Numbered from the stretch's first letter, positions 12,618-25,054 are shown. The stretch is DNA of 64,000 nt from Rotaria sordida (GCA_905250125.1 CAJNOL010000306.1:101171-165170), one strand, 5' to 3'. Notes: generated by a model from the letters alone, not told the origin. Made by a program: numbers and translations.

Positions 12618-12706
12618 TCCCGCGAACCGGAGTCGAACCAGTGACCTAAAGATTACAGTTATTATACATCTACAGTCTTCCGCTCTACCAACTGAGCTAT
12701 CGCGGG
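12618..12706 (-). tRNA. tRNA-Tyr (GUA) with intron, copy 2
   Basis: Base-for-base identical over 89 nt to the copy at 11360-11448, including the 16-nt intron (12654-12669). Same orientation, 1,258 bp apart. The minus-strand sequence after the gene runs into a long T tract, a good Pol III terminator. Confidence 0.96.
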
Positions 12707-13382
12707 CTCGTTTAGCCTTCGAGAGTAGTACTTATTGAACCTATGAACAAATCATAAGTATTTTTCATGCTGAAATAAAGAGATTTAGTTCATTATCAAA
12801 TAATGAGTTGAAAATAATTAAAAAAACCTATGATTCATAACGTCTTGATCGTTGTGAAATTCATTAATTTATTAGTTTTTTATCATGACAGTAAAAATCA
12901 ATACTTCATAATTTGAACAAATTCTACTCAAGAATTTGATTAATTTTTTAGCTGAAATTTATGAATCTTTTTTTCTATTAAATAAATTTTCAAGATCTTT
13001 AAAGTTGACAAGCCTGGAATTTTAGTACAACAATAATTTTAAAAAATCAATAAATATAATATTATTGAATTGATTCTACATAGTGAATGGCGTATTATTT
13101 TATATAAAAATAACGATCATTCAATGATAAAATTTTTTTTTTTTATTTTTGTTTATATAGAAATGACTAATCGATATGAAAGACACGATTAAAGTCTAAC
13201 CGGCTATTAATGGATCATTACTGATAGCAATAACGATATAAAATAAGCTTTAATATAATGTCAGAGATAATATCATGATTTTTTTTTATGGCATACTTCA
13301 CTGGTGGAGATGACCTGAAATTATTATCTATTTATTATTTTGCATTTCATTGTGTTTTTGAGTGCATCAATCGATTATAAAA
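12707..13382. other. intergenic
   Basis: AT-rich upstream region of the GPCR gene. Nothing else recognised. Confidence 0.5.
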
Positions 13383-14671
13383 ATGACATTGAACAATACA
13401 TATAATCTTGTATGTACTAAAGAAGATAAAGATTTTGTATTAATTATTCGATTAATTGTTGGAGGATGGTCATCTGTTGTTACATGTATATTTGGTTTAT
13501 TAGGTAATACATTTTCAATAATTGTATTAGCAAATAAACGTATGAAAGTATTATCAACTAATATATATTTAATTGCATTAGCAGCTGTAAATCTTCTTTG
13601 GCTTATTTTATTCTTTATATTTTACGCACTTCGTTTAACTATTATTATTCCGTATTTTATTTCAAAAAATCAAGAAAATGTACACAGTTTCTATAATGAA
13701 ATGTACCATCAGTGAGTTTGATGCACGATTTAATTATGTCCTTTCTTTATATATATATATTTATAGGTTATCACCATACACCATTCCATTAATGCATACT
13801 CTTCAATTATGTATTACTTATTATACAGTAGCTGTTTCTGTTGATCGTTATCTATATGTTTCAATGGGTTTAAATGCTAGTCAATATTGTACCATACGAA
13901 ACGCTTTACGTATTATATTATTATTAACAATAGTTGCAATTAGTTTTATGATACCACATTGGTTTGAATTTCGTGTTATTACACATATCAATAATGCGAA
14001 TCGAACTTATTATACAAAATCATGTAAGTACAAAACTTACATCTTTTTTTTTTGTTGTTTTTATTATTATTTTAATTTAATCAAACTTTACAGATACATC
14101 TATTGGTCAACTAAAAATGTTTCGTGAAATAGTTAAAATTTATATTTTTATACCAATTGTATATGTTATACCATTTCTTACATTAATATTTATAAATATT
14201 TTAACAGTTCGTCGACTTATACATTATCATGATGAACATCGTCGTTTATTATCAATACCAGTGCGACAAATAGCACACTTAAGAACAAATTTTAATTATT
14301 CTCGACGGCATCGTCATGTAACAGTTATGCTTATAGCAGTTGTACTTTTATTTCTTTTATGTCGTTTTCCAATGCTTATTAATCATATTTATGAAGCTCG
14401 ATATCCAACAACAGATAATTATATATCAAAAGAAAATCTTTATTTTCGATGTCGAATTCAACATATATTGAATATATTTGCTAATTTTATGCAAATAATT
14501 AATTCTAATGGAAATTTAATTATTTATTTACTTTGTTTTCAACATTTTCGTGAAACTTCAAAAGAATTATTTGAAAAATTATTAACCTATATGGGAATAC
14601 AATCAAATGACAATTTATCATCAGTGACGCAGACACGTTCAAGAGGAAGTACACTTTTAACAGCTATGTAA
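13383..14671 (+). CDS. rhodopsin-family GPCR, FMRFamide/peptide-receptor-like
   Basis: Exons 13383-13711, 13767-14023 and 14094-14671 join in frame to 387 residues. Seven hydrophobic segments are visible. TM1 has GLLGNT, TM2 has LIALAAVNLLWL, TM3 ends in VDRYLYV (DRY motif), TM6 carries CRFP where CWxP is usual, and TM7 has NGNLIIY in place of NPxxY. The short N-terminus with a glycosylation-type NNT and the loop pattern fit invertebrate neuropeptide receptors of the FMRFamide type. The ligand cannot be read from sequence. The start is the first in-frame ATG at 13383, since the frame upstream has only GTG. Odd features are Asn at the conserved TM2 Asp position and the loss of Trp in CWxP. Both introns are short (55 and 70 bp). 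Confidence 0.9.
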
Positions 14672-16359
14672 ACAAAACAAATTTATTATTAATTAAATCT
14701 GCACTAAAAATCTTTCAAATAAAAAAACATTTAGGACATAAAATTAATTTTGTTTTTGTTTCATTAGAATGTTTAAAAAAAGTTATCTCAGCTGCTCTTT
14801 GATGTTGTTTGTTATGTTAATCAAAATAATAAATTAATACTTGAAAACATTCACTTAATGTTTTGATTAAACATTTCAGTGTAGGACTGTCGAATCTTTG
14901 CCGATGTTTTTCTTGTTAAGAGAATGATCATTTGTAGTGATTCAATAGAAACAATATTCAAACCCATATTCTATTCTATATAGAACTCAAAGATCTCTAA
15001 AAAATAATGTTTTATAACCTTGAGAATAATTTAAAAAAATTCTCTTGATGTTAAATTGTAGTTTGAACTTCAATACGACTATTAACAGTTTTAGTTTTAT
15101 CTGAGAGAACATAGTGATTAACTAAGGTCAAAAGATTCATTTTTTTTGATACCAAAAATACTTGATTTTGATCTCGAATTATAAAATCGTTGCTCAATTA
15201 TCACATATAAATGGTATAGATGGAAAAATATTATACAAAAACTTAATGTTAGCCGTACAATCTGTTTACTGTCTTTCACCGAGACAAGAAGAGTCCTATG
15301 CAAATAACGTCTTTTGTGAAAGCCTTGAAAGTATGATGGGAAAGAATTTGTTGAGAAATTTGAAAATGATATTTGTACAGAATTTTATTGTGGATAATTT
15401 TCTATTTTGAATGAAACTTTTACAAGTGAAAATATGAAATTTTTTTCTCGAGGTAAGTTTAATTTTCATGATGTCATCTAGCATGAAAGATTGAAAACTT
15501 ACACAATCTACAAATTAAACCAAAAATTCGATGGAACTATTTTATACTTATAAAATAAAGATTGAATTTACTGAAAAGCTTGATTACTTTCTGCAAAAAG
15601 CCTATGTGTTTTTTGTAATATCTTGAGTTTTTCTGACAAAATAGTTCAGAATTTTCTGATTTCAATGCAAAAATGTTTCTATTAGAAACAGTTATAATAA
15701 AAGAAAGAATTTTTTGAGAGTCTACGTTAATGTTTGCTACGCAGCAGATGGTTTGGAATTTGGTATAAATTTACTAACAAATCTCGTAGTTTGATTTTTA
15801 TGTAAACGTCTATTGAAAGCGACAACAAATTTACGCATATCGAACTGCAAAATAAAATTTATATTATGTCCACTAAATTTCAGTTATCTCAAAATACTTC
15901 TGATTTGGATTAGAGTTTCATCCGATTTTTAGAAACAACGTCCTTCTATTTTGACCTCTTCACATCACTGCTGGATTTAATGCTCTAAACTATTATCGAA
16001 TATAAATATTTGTTTCGCATAGAGATGAATAAATTAATATGAAATTTTAGATTTATTAACTTAAATGTTAATAAATCATTCATATTTATGATAAGGAAAG
16101 TAATTTATCTATCATAATGTTTTCAAGTTCATTATGGTATTTTAGCGTTGATTGTTTATTTGAAATAATAAATAGTTTGATAATATTACAGATTGTAATA
16201 AAACATATATCGAATAGAAAATTAATATGATTATTATTTTTTTTAACTTTATACAAGAAAACTTCGAAATTTGTATTATTGCCATAAAAAATGAGTAGTT
16301 AATGTTTACACATTCAATTTTTGCAAACATATTTTTTCCTTATATAGAAAATAGATTTG
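14672..16359. other. intergenic, nothing recognised
   Basis: AT-rich. Overlapping frames on both strands at 15118-15484 have no family similarity and look accidental. Confidence 0.5.
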
Positions 16360-17131
16360 ACAGCAGCAATTAACATTTTATTAAGTATTTAGTCAATAAA
16401 TAATGCAGTAGAAATTTATATACTTAATAAGAATTCGAACTTTCGAATTTTTTAGACATCATTTTTAAGAGAAACATAACGTATTTAGGATCGAATCAAA
16501 GAAAATGAAAAAAAATACTACATGTATATCTTCTATATGTCCTTGATCATCTTATGATTCATCAAGAAGAAGATTCTATATAATTCAGAAGGACCACCAC
16601 TATTCTTTCTTGATTTTGAATTTAACTTTCTTCTTTCTATTTTGACCTTCTGGGAATATAATTAATGGAGTTGATCTAACCGCTGCATTGAAGTCTGGTT
16701 TTAAAGCCATAATAGCTAAAGATTCCTTAATACTCAATCTATAAACAGAATTATCTTTATATAATATATTTCAGTCCATGTAATTTATTCGATGTTTAAA
16801 TTCCAATTCATGTTAAGCCAACATCGGTTTTAGATCGGACCATTAATTAAAATACAAAGAAAAAAAAATTAAATTCAAGATCAAGAAAGAATAGTGGTAA
16901 TCCTGAATCATATAGAATCTTCTTCTTGATGAGCCATAAAGTGATCAAGGACATATAGAAGATATACATGTAGTATTTTTTTTTTCATTTTCTTTGATTC
17001 GATCTTAAATGCGTTGTTTCTCTTGAAAATGATGTCTAAAAAATTCGAAAGCTCGAATTCTTATTAAGTATATAAATTTCTACTGTATTATTTATTTACT
17101 AAATACTTAATAAAATGTTAATTGCTGCTGT
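16360..17131. mobile_element. foldback element with ~265-bp arms
   Basis: Arms 16360-16625 and 16869-17131 are reverse complements at roughly 90% or better. Both ends begin CAGCAGCAATTAACATTTTA. A possible 3-bp target duplication, TGA, flanks the CAG...CTG ends. The spacer of about 240 bp contains a short open stretch reading INGVDLTAALKSGFKAIIA, possibly the relic of a coding insert. The superfamily is not assignable by eye. CAG ends with a 3-bp duplication would be compatible with CACTA- or Harbinger-type elements, but this is weak. Confidence 0.75.
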
Positions 17132-18012
17132 GAAGCCTGTTTTATATACGTCCAAATGTTTGCCAATGAATTCTGACAATTATGTTTTTCTTAAGATGAG
17201 TTTTTTCTACGTTTTATTTCTTTTACTTTCATCATAGAGCAAGTTAAGATTCTTATTACAAGAACGTATATCGAAAAATAATATATATTTCTTTTCGTAC
17301 ATTTGAAATGTATTATTGATCAGTAAAGCCTCAAACTTTTTTTAATTTTTCATCTACGTATAGAAAGCTAACAGAAACCGATTACGATAAATTTAGCTAT
17401 TTTTCATTTGGATTCTGAGAATAAACTAATGAAGCCCTTAGAAAGAACGATTGTATTCGATAGATTGAAGTCCATGTTTATATGCTCATAGTTATTTTTA
17501 AAAAACCTTCAAATAAGTTCTGATAGTTCTCTTTTGCAGAGTAGTTTTATTGTATAGTAGTTAAATTGAAAATACATTAAATTCTCTTAAATTTATGCAT
17601 AAAGTTTCATAGACAATTTGTATAACATATATTTGTTTATTCTTTTTACTCTTAGAATTTATTCTATTGAATGAGTACTCGGAGAGAAGTCTCATTTCTT
17701 TTTTTTTCATGTATTACCGCTGCTTGAATGGTTGAATAAAATTGAAAAGAAAAACGAGACACTCGTCAAATATACACTTGAGTCATCAAGTAAAAAAAAG
17801 AAAATGTCACTTTTTTTTTCTTCTTTTTCTCTGTTGCTTTTTTTGAGTTAAAAAAATGTAGACTTACAAAAAAGCAATGTAGTAACAATGATGAATTTTT
17901 TAATCTTGATTGTTTTATTTGTGTACCAAGCAATTTGAAGAAAAAAAATCTTATATTTTTATTCTATATGCAGCATTATATAGAAATTATATACTTCAAT
18001 TTTCGATATTCT
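17132..18012. other. upstream region of the fucosyltransferase gene
   Basis: AT-rich with polypurine and poly-T stretches near 17690-17850. No gene recognised. Confidence 0.5.
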
Positions 18013-19242
18013 ATGGTATATCCTAAAAGATTTTTATCTTTGTTATATAGTTGGAAAAATAAAATTTTCCTGATTATGATTGTTTTTATATTTTGTTTTT
18101 ATTTTTATCAATCTCAATTATTTTACTATAAAAATTTTAATCAATCATTACCACTCATTCTACTTTATACGCATAATCGTTCAATTAAAACACGAGATAA
18201 TATTTGTAAAGGTACTCGAAATAGTGGACATGTTGTTAATTTTGAAAAATGTCCAAAAAAATGTGAATTTTCATGTCAAATAAAACACTTTAAACAACGT
18301 TCACCACGTGCGGTACTTTTTTTCGGTGAAGATTTTTACTGGTCTTTTAATTTAACTGATCAAGATCGATTATCATTCAAACAAAGATGGATATTTTGGT
18401 CATGGGAAGCACCTATCAATCATCCAGAATATACTCGATCTAAATTAACATTCAATTGGTTTGCTAATCTTTTTTTTTTTTTGTTTTTGAAATTTATTTT
18501 TTCTTTATTTTTTCAATTTAGGACAATGACTTATCGACAAGATTCAGATATTGTACATTATTATGGTCGATATATTGCACGTAATTTATCATATACAATT
18601 CGTGATTATCAAACAAATGATTTTTATTTATCAAGAAAAAATAATCAATCAACATTTGATGTAGATAATGAATTTAAAAATCGAAATAATAAAATTTTAT
18701 GGATTGTATCCAATTGTAAAACTCGAACAAAACGACATAGAATAGCTGCTGAATTAAATAAATATTTTCCAATTGATCAATATGGTAAATGTTCATTATT
18801 AAATAATGAAAGAAAATTAATATCATCACAAGATTTTGAACAAAAACTTTTTAAATACAAGTTTTATTTAGCTTTTGAAAATGCAAATTGTCAAGATTAT
18901 ATTACTGAAAAGGCGTTTTATAATGCCTTAGCACATGGAAGTATTCCCATTGTACTTGGATCAAATGAAAATAATTATAAAAATATTTTACCACCAAATT
19001 CATTTATTCATATTGAAAATTTTAAAGAATTAGCAGATCTTGCTGATGAACTAATGAATATAAGTAAAAATTTATATATATTCAAATCTTATCATCAATG
19101 GCGTATTAATTATCGATTAATAGCATGGCCATCGAATTATTTTATTGATAATCTATTTTGTAATTTATGTATTAAATTATATGAAGATGAAAAACAAAAG
19201 AGTTATGAAAATTTTCATCAATGGTTGAATAAATGCGAATAA
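18013..19242 (+). CDS. alpha-1,3-fucosyltransferase (GT10), Golgi type II membrane protein
   Basis: Two exons, 18013-18458 and 18522-19242, give 388 residues. A hydrophobic signal anchor (about residues 17-33, KIFLIMIVFIFCFYFYQ) directly follows a short cytosolic tail. Family marks are FWSWEAPINHPEY, the FNW/TMTYRQDSDI block joined exactly by splicing, and the donor-binding signature FENANCQDYITEKAFYNAL, then HGSIPIVLG. The family transfers fucose from GDP-fucose to N-acetylglucosamine in glycan chains in the Golgi. Glycosylation sites such as NLT and NQS are present. The 63-bp intron is a multiple of three and free of stops, so an unspliced reading is also open, but it would put a Phe-rich insert into the NWTMTYR motif. 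ATG 17968 is also in frame. ATG 18013 leaves the normal short tail. AATAAA follows the stop closely. Confidence 0.93.
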   Translation: MVYPKRFLSLLYSWKNKIFLIMIVFIFCFYFYQSQLFYYKNFNQSLPLILLYTHNRSIKTRDNICKGTRNSGHVVNFEKCPKKCEFSCQIKHFKQRSPRAVLFFGEDFYWSFNLTDQDRLSFKQRWIFWSWEAPINHPEYTRSKLTFNWFANLFFFLFLKFIFSLFFQFRTMTYRQDSDIVHYYGRYIARNLSYTIRDYQTNDFYLSRKNNQSTFDVDNEFKNRNNKILWIVSNCKTRTKRHRIAAELNKYFPIDQYGKCSLLNNERKLISSQDFEQKLFKYKFYLAFENANCQDYITEKAFYNALAHGSIPIVLGSNENNYKNILPPNSFIHIENFKELADLADELMNISKNLYIFKSYHQWRINYRLIAWPSNYFIDNLFCNLCIKLYEDEKQKSYENFHQWLNKCE

Positions 19243-21009
19243 TTATTATTGAGATCAATAAAATTTAATAGAAGATAAAAAAGCAAAGTTCGTTTTTTTA
19301 ATGAAGCAAATTACAATACAGAAAAATTTTTTTTAAAAGAAATTTTATCAAAATAAATGAGATATGTTTTTATTTAGTTTCACAAATAATATATAGCGTT
19401 CTCCATTCGTAACTTAATATGGTGATACAAAAGTTGAATTCTTGATGTTTGATCTCGACTTAAAGAAAAATATGTAATTTCAATTTTTTTACACAAAATA
19501 TTTGTTAACATCAGAAATCGAGTAAAACTGTTGCTCTTTTAAAATATGTCTTGCTACTAAATGAAATGTACTTTTTTATTAACTTCACAAGCCCATCGAT
19601 TGTGTATCTCATCGCCAACACTCGCATCGATCCGAACATTACCAAGAAGAACATTCGTCGAAATGAACATCATCGAAATAGAGATCATCGACATGAAGTT
19701 TATCAAAAATGAAGATCGCCGAATGCTTTTCAATCATCTATGTTTGTAAGCTTCATCTAGATCACTTAGCTTTCGACGATCATTGCTTACATTCACTCTT
19801 TTTGAATATTTATCATATCGAGTCATACACATATACTACAAGTATCATCTCACAATATCGCCGATAAGTTCGGTTATTGAAATGAAGATCGCCGAAATGC
19901 AAATTATCAAATTTCTGCGATACGACTTTCGACAAAGAGCATAGTGATCAAATTGACTTGAATGTTGATAACGAAGTCCATGAAGATAAAGCTATTGCTT
20001 GCTTTGAGAAAATTTTACATTTGACATTTTCAAATGAGAGAATGCCGAAAAACAAATAATATAGACTAATTGATAACAATGTATTTAGACAAACTCATTT
20101 ATCCATGTAAAAAGATAATTGATTTAGTAGTTCTTAACAGAGTAGATATATATCGTAACATGTTTTTTTTGTATCTTTTATTATATCGATCAAATTATAT
20201 TATATTTATCTGTTGTCTTGAATTAAAATTAGTTAAGGAATATTCATATGTCTGTGAGTTCAACTATCATTGTACTCTCATAGTCTATATAATCAGCAAT
20301 TTGCTTAGCAGAATCGTGAAGGATAAATTTACTATGTTCATCCTAGCAGTTATATTAAACTATTTAGCTTAGTTTCTCAATGAAAGATAATAAAAATATT
20401 CCTTCAATTATTTGATAATATTCCAAAAAACAATATTATAATTCATGTGTTGATACAAATATAATATAAAGATAACAATCGAAAATTCTCACTAGTAAGT
20501 ATGCTTATCTCATTTGAATAAATAATATGACTCCAAATAAACTATTGACAAAGATTTCTAAAGAGAAATACCAATGTCATTTATCCATGACCATGAATTC
20601 TTTCAAGATGTTTTCGTACTTGTGAAGAAAATTTCATTCTCATGAACAGTATCATCGTCATTTCTATTCTTCATTATCAGTTGTTCCATGAATTTATTGT
20701 TTATCTTTTAGATGATGTGTTAAATGAATATGATTTGCATAACAACCAATACCAGCAAATGTACAATAACTAGGAATAATTACCTATAGAAATAAAATAT
20801 GATTTGATTATCTCAATAAAAATTTCTTTACTTTCAAGTGAAAAATAAATCTCAAGCTTTATTTGTACCCTATAGAGTATCTTCGTAATTATAATTTGCC
20901 TTTTTTCAATGGATTTTGTATTGAATACATCAAATGATTTTGAAGACGAGATTTCATTAGATTAGTCGATAAGGAATTTAATCATTAGTTAATTTTCGAA
21001 CTTTTTTTT
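19243..21009. other. intergenic, degenerate short repeats
   Basis: No gene recognised. At 19650-19910 short words such as GATCGCCGAAATG and ATCATCGAAAT recur, looking like a decayed tandem or element remnant. A 100-codon frame at 20070-20372 has no support. Confidence 0.4.
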
Positions 21010-21930
21010 TGCATCAACACGAATTCAATCAATTGAAGTTTTTTTATCAGTAACTTTGTCCTAGTTCGTCTGGCCACACAATTCGTCTCAGATTGAGTAA
21101 TCGAGGGGATTAAGATTGGGACTGTTCGGCAGCTATCGTAATGTTGTCCAAAAATTCCAGAAATGATGTTCGGAATATGTTTGAGCGTGATAATCAGTGT
21201 GTGGCCGTATTCCATTTTGCTAAAATATGAATTCCTTTCCCATCAACTTCTGGCTATCATACAATGTGATTGGTAATATTTCATCAATATAACATTGATG
21301 GTTGATCGTATCTTCCTTGATAATCACAGGACGCGTTACGCCATGGCCACACGCTCCTAATTATACGAAGAGAAAATTTTGTTTTCCGATGGATTCCTTC
21401 ATTTGCATCAGCTTGCTGACGAATCGAAGCCCATATTCTATGATTTTGACGGCTGTATACACTATTGATATTAAATTGTTTTTCGCCAAAAAACAAGATT
21501 TTCCTGGATAAAGATTTTGTGACATTTTTTCTAACCTAATATGTCAAACAAGAATCTTTTTTGCTTTTATGCATTCGTTAACTTCGAAGTAACATGTTCT
21601 ACAAATGATTTGAACCCAAATCACTTTTCATTATTCTCTGCATAGCTGATCTCGAGACATGATGCATTTTAGCGAATTGTCTTGTCGATGTTTTCTTTTT
21701 GATGTGAGGACGATGATGATTCACTCAATGAATCACTCTTTTTGTTCAGTACCGATCTGTACTTATTGTTTTCAAATATATTGCACCTAATTCTTTAGAT
21801 GTTTTGATCCATCTGTAGATCGTTGATTTTCCGATTTCACCAACAAGTTGTTTCAAAATCTATTGGTTACTTAATCCTTGTTCATATAAACGCAGTATAA
21901 CATTTTGTATGTGTTCATTTTTTATGTTTT
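21010..21930 (-). pseudogene. mariner-family transposase, decayed
   Basis: Minus-strand frames recover the transposase in order. The N-terminal HTH reads LYEQGLSNQ then GEIGKSTIYRWIKTSKELG. The linker HTH reads IKKKTSTRQFAKMHHVSRSA. The first catalytic block reads FFGEKQFNINSVYSRQNHRIW, where SDEK is expected. Then come YIDEILPITLYDSQKLMGKE, FIF-stop-QNG..PHTDYHAQ and LPNSPNLNPLDYSI. The first catalytic Asp is replaced (FGEK), the second is Asn in place of Asp (QNG), and TAG/TGA stops and frameshifts are spread along it, so it is inactive. Terminal repeats were not located. The family is mariner in the broad sense; the subfamily is unclear. Confidence 0.85.
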
Positions 21931-22320
21931 TTTTTTTTGTAAAAGAAGAAACTATCTTCATTTACCACTTACTTAATTTTGTGAAGCAAAAACGAAGTTT
22001 CTGAACTATGTTTGCACTACTCAAGCAAAGAAATGAAAGATATTCCATGCTTTATAGTTCACTCGTTAGTATAATTAGAGTATTAGTGAAGGGCCATTTC
22101 GTTTCTTTTTTTTAGCCAAGTCAACGAGCGGACACGTTCAGTTGTCAATATAAACATTTGATCAATAGGATTGCTAATCTCTATTTTTCATGTTTTATGA
22201 TCTCGTTTAACAAACAATTTTCTGAAACTTTTGTTTGCAAATTAAAACCGACTTTTCTATCATGCAAGAGTTTATATTTATATAAATTGTTTAATCATGC
22301 CCCTATATTTCAATTTAATA
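21931..22320. other. intergenic / 5' flank
   Basis: Spacer between the dead mariner and the small gene at 22321. Nothing recognised. Confidence 0.4.
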
Positions 22321-22805
22321 ATGTCTAGTAAAAAGAAACAAGAAACTCGTGTTAGTCTCGATTCTTCTATATTAACAGTTAACAAAGAGGTAGGATATGT
22401 ATTTTAATATTTATTATTTAATCATATATTTTATTTTAGTCAACCACAGTTTCAAGTCGAAGTAGAACTGAAGCCGAAAAGCCAATGATAAAAACACGAA
22501 AACCTCCACCAGTTCTTCCAAAATTATTACCGTATACACCACCTGATGCACTTATGTTTCCTTTATTTAATGCTATTCAACGTAGAGCATGGATGCGAGC
22601 AAGAAGATTATCCCATGAACTTATTTTATGTGATCCATTAAGACAAAATTATCGTGATCTTTATTATCAAATTAATCAAATCATTACACTTATTGAACGA
22701 CGTGTTCAGCCGAAAGCAGCAATTATTAGTCGAGTAGCAACTGCAAGTAGAGCAACAACTGCAAGTAATAGTAACACTGATGAGGAAACAATAATTCAAC
22801 GATAA
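22321..22805 (+). CDS. small uncharacterised protein, 144 aa
   Basis: Two exons (22321-22389 and 22440-22805) joined by a 50-bp GT-AG intron in phase 0. ATG 22321 is followed by a hydrophilic start (MSSKKKQETRVSLDSS). The middle is a proline-rich KPPPVLPKLLPYTPPDALMF stretch. An amphipathic helical pair then follows (LFNAIQRRAWMRARRLSHEL then CDPLRQNYRDLYYQINQII), and a Ser/Thr/Ala-rich tail ends the protein. The helical pair faintly recalls the C-terminal region of ERICH2-type ciliary proteins, but I would not assign it. No signal peptide or membrane segment. Good splice sites and typical codon use make it a likely real gene. Confidence 0.7.
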
Positions 22806-23403
22806 ACATATTATACAAAAAAATGTCAAATGTCATTCTTCTTTTAAAATAAAAAGAAAAGAAATCTTGGACTAAAAATGTTTGAAATTGTCATAAATAG
22901 AAATAAGATACCTGATGTACAAATCAGAAACAATATAAGTATAAACTATATGATACAACAAGTTCATTCAGAAGAGTTAAAGTAGTGATCGTTTCGATCA
23001 ACGGCTTATCAATAGGAGGAATTAAAATTTTTCTTTTACTATTAAAACAAGAGAGATTCATACAAACATGTTTTCACTATAAATGTAGACATAGTTGATG
23101 TGATTGTTGCACATAAATAACTGAGACAAGCACATATATCATTACTAGACACATAGAATTTGGGACAATATTGGAATGGTTGTAGATTTTAATTAAGACA
23201 ATAGAAAACGATTAAATAAAAATTCAAATATTCGTGCTTACACAAATAAGTTGCCTTCTAGTTTGTATCTATGTTATATATTTATAAAAATTTGTTAAAA
23301 TAAACATTACAAAATCAATTGTTACAAAACTAGTAAACGACAATGTCGTTATATCAGAAATTATCTCTATTGAAATATAATCGTGAATAGCAATTAATTG
23401 TGA

Positions 23404-23450
23404 CGGTGGGTGTGGGTCAAGAGTAAATCTACATCCCACACCTACACCCT
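23404..23450. repeat. TGTGGG-containing hairpin, copy B
   Basis: GGTGGGTGTGGGTCAAGAG, then AAATCTACAT, then CCCACACCTACACCCT form the clearest of three dispersed hairpins. The G-rich arm pairs with the C-rich arm across an A/T core. Confidence 0.65.
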
Positions 23451-24167
23451 TAGCGTTTCAGAATAAATAAAGGTTCCGAATATTGTACGATCGATAAGTA
23501 GTCTGATGATATATGAGATGCCATTATTTTTAAAATTAAAGTCAATATTGGTATGATTCGATTCGCCTTTTAACGAGGAATCCGGATATAGTCTTAGATT
23601 TTATTTTTGATCTTGTTTCAATGCAGTAAACTACCAAAAATCGTCCGTCAAAATCATGCTAAAAATTGTCTTCTTCGATTTTTCTGCTTAAAGTATTTTG
23701 AGTCTATCTTCCTGAAAGTAAAATCTTTTAAAAGCAAAAATTTTTTTTTATCAAAATACTTATAATTGAAAGCTCTACAAACGCTGAAAGTTTCATCGAA
23801 TTCGATGGTTGTTTTTTATTGCTTATCTCGATCTCCCATGGGATGGTTCATGCGAAAAATGGACTTTTTTACCGTACTCAATTTTAAGAAACCTAAAGTA
23901 GCAGGACAAACTAAATATATTGGCTAATAGACTAGAACTAGTACCTCACTATATAATAATCCGACACGCTCTCAAATTCTGCTTGCGTGAGAAATGTTGA
24001 CCACAATGTGTCACTTTTTCACTATACGCAAATATAGGGTAAGTCTGTATTACCTACTTAGCAATAGAAACCCATTGAATCTGTGATTATTATATTCTTA
24101 AATAGATACTAGATATATCTATTCAACACGACTAGAATTGATGGGTAAGTTACTTTATCAGAAAAGA

Positions 24168-24460
24168 AAATTGAATATCTCCATTACGGTTCGAGAAAAC
24201 GAGTTGATTTTCTTACCAAAGATAGAGGCATGTTCACACTCCAAATTCGTATGGGCGAGATTAGTGAGAACCTATGGTGAGCATATTGTTTTCTTTTCCT
24301 ATCTGTGAACAAGTAAAATTTTCTTGTTGAGGTCAATAGTGATATTTAACAAAGATTCTCACTGACCTTGTTCTTATAAATTTAGAGTGTGAACATGCCT
24401 CTATCCTTGGTAAAAAAATGAACCCGTTTGGTCGAGTTATAATGGAGATATTCAATTTTT
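24168..24460. mobile_element. MITE-like inverted repeat element
   Basis: Left arm (AAATTGAATATCTCCATTA ... GATAGAGGCATGTTCACACT) and right arm (24349-24460) are diverged reverse complements over about 100 bp. They share GATAGAGGCATGTTCACACT exactly, apart from the opposite strand. Spacer about 80 bp, no reading frame. The outer ends are not sharply defined and no target duplication was found. Confidence 0.65.
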
Positions 24461-25054
24461 AGTGTGTCTTTTTCGTGTCTCACTGGACACCCTACATAAA
24501 TATTACTTCAAGAAAAACAAACTGATGAAGACATCTAATAGACAGCAGGTAATAGTTGATGCATACCTTGTCACCTGAGTACATATTTTTTACTTATGCA
24601 TAATAACTGTTGATGATATTCTTTCTTTTATTTTTTATTTATGTCACCTGTCTCTATATTTTATGAGAATGAGAGAATTGTAAAATTTGGCAGATAGTGA
24701 AATACAAATTGTCTGGCAATTAAAAAAATCTATCTGTAAGAGTTCGCCAGACAATTTTCAGGCAAATCTTCAAAATTTTTGCAAAAACGACTCAATAACT
24801 AGACAAAGCTATGACATGCAAGCATTTCTTTATCGAAAACTATGATTAATTTATGTCAATTTTACACATTATTTCTAATAATGATTTATTTATTTTTCAT
24901 ATAAATATTTGACAAATATTATTGCAAGAAATATACATTAGTATCATTTCAGAAATATACAAAAAACAAGCGATATCTGAGAAACACTTACAAATATGAC
25001 TTATAATTAATAAGATTCTATATACAATGAAAAAACAAAAAGCGTTTTTTTTTT

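Larger units (their letters stand above)
22806..25054. other. intergenic between convergent genes
   Basis: AT-rich. It holds a TGTGGG hairpin (23404-23450) and a small inverted-repeat element (24168-24460), listed separately. Nothing else recognised. The last few hundred bases are probably the chimaerin 3' untranslated region. Confidence 0.5.

Noticed and set aside
13362-13382. Extended start of the first GPCR
   Set aside because: The upstream in-frame start is GTG; the first ATG is at 13383.
15118-15484. Three overlapping frames of 61-82 codons on both strands
   Set aside because: Mutually antisense, no family resemblance, no splice support.
17935-18012. Longer N-terminus of the fucosyltransferase
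   Set aside because: It begins with TTG. The ATG at 17968 is possible, but 18013 gives the usual short cytosolic tail.
20070-20372. 100-codon plus-strand frame
   Set aside because: Ile/Leu/Tyr-rich from composition, no domain and no gene context.
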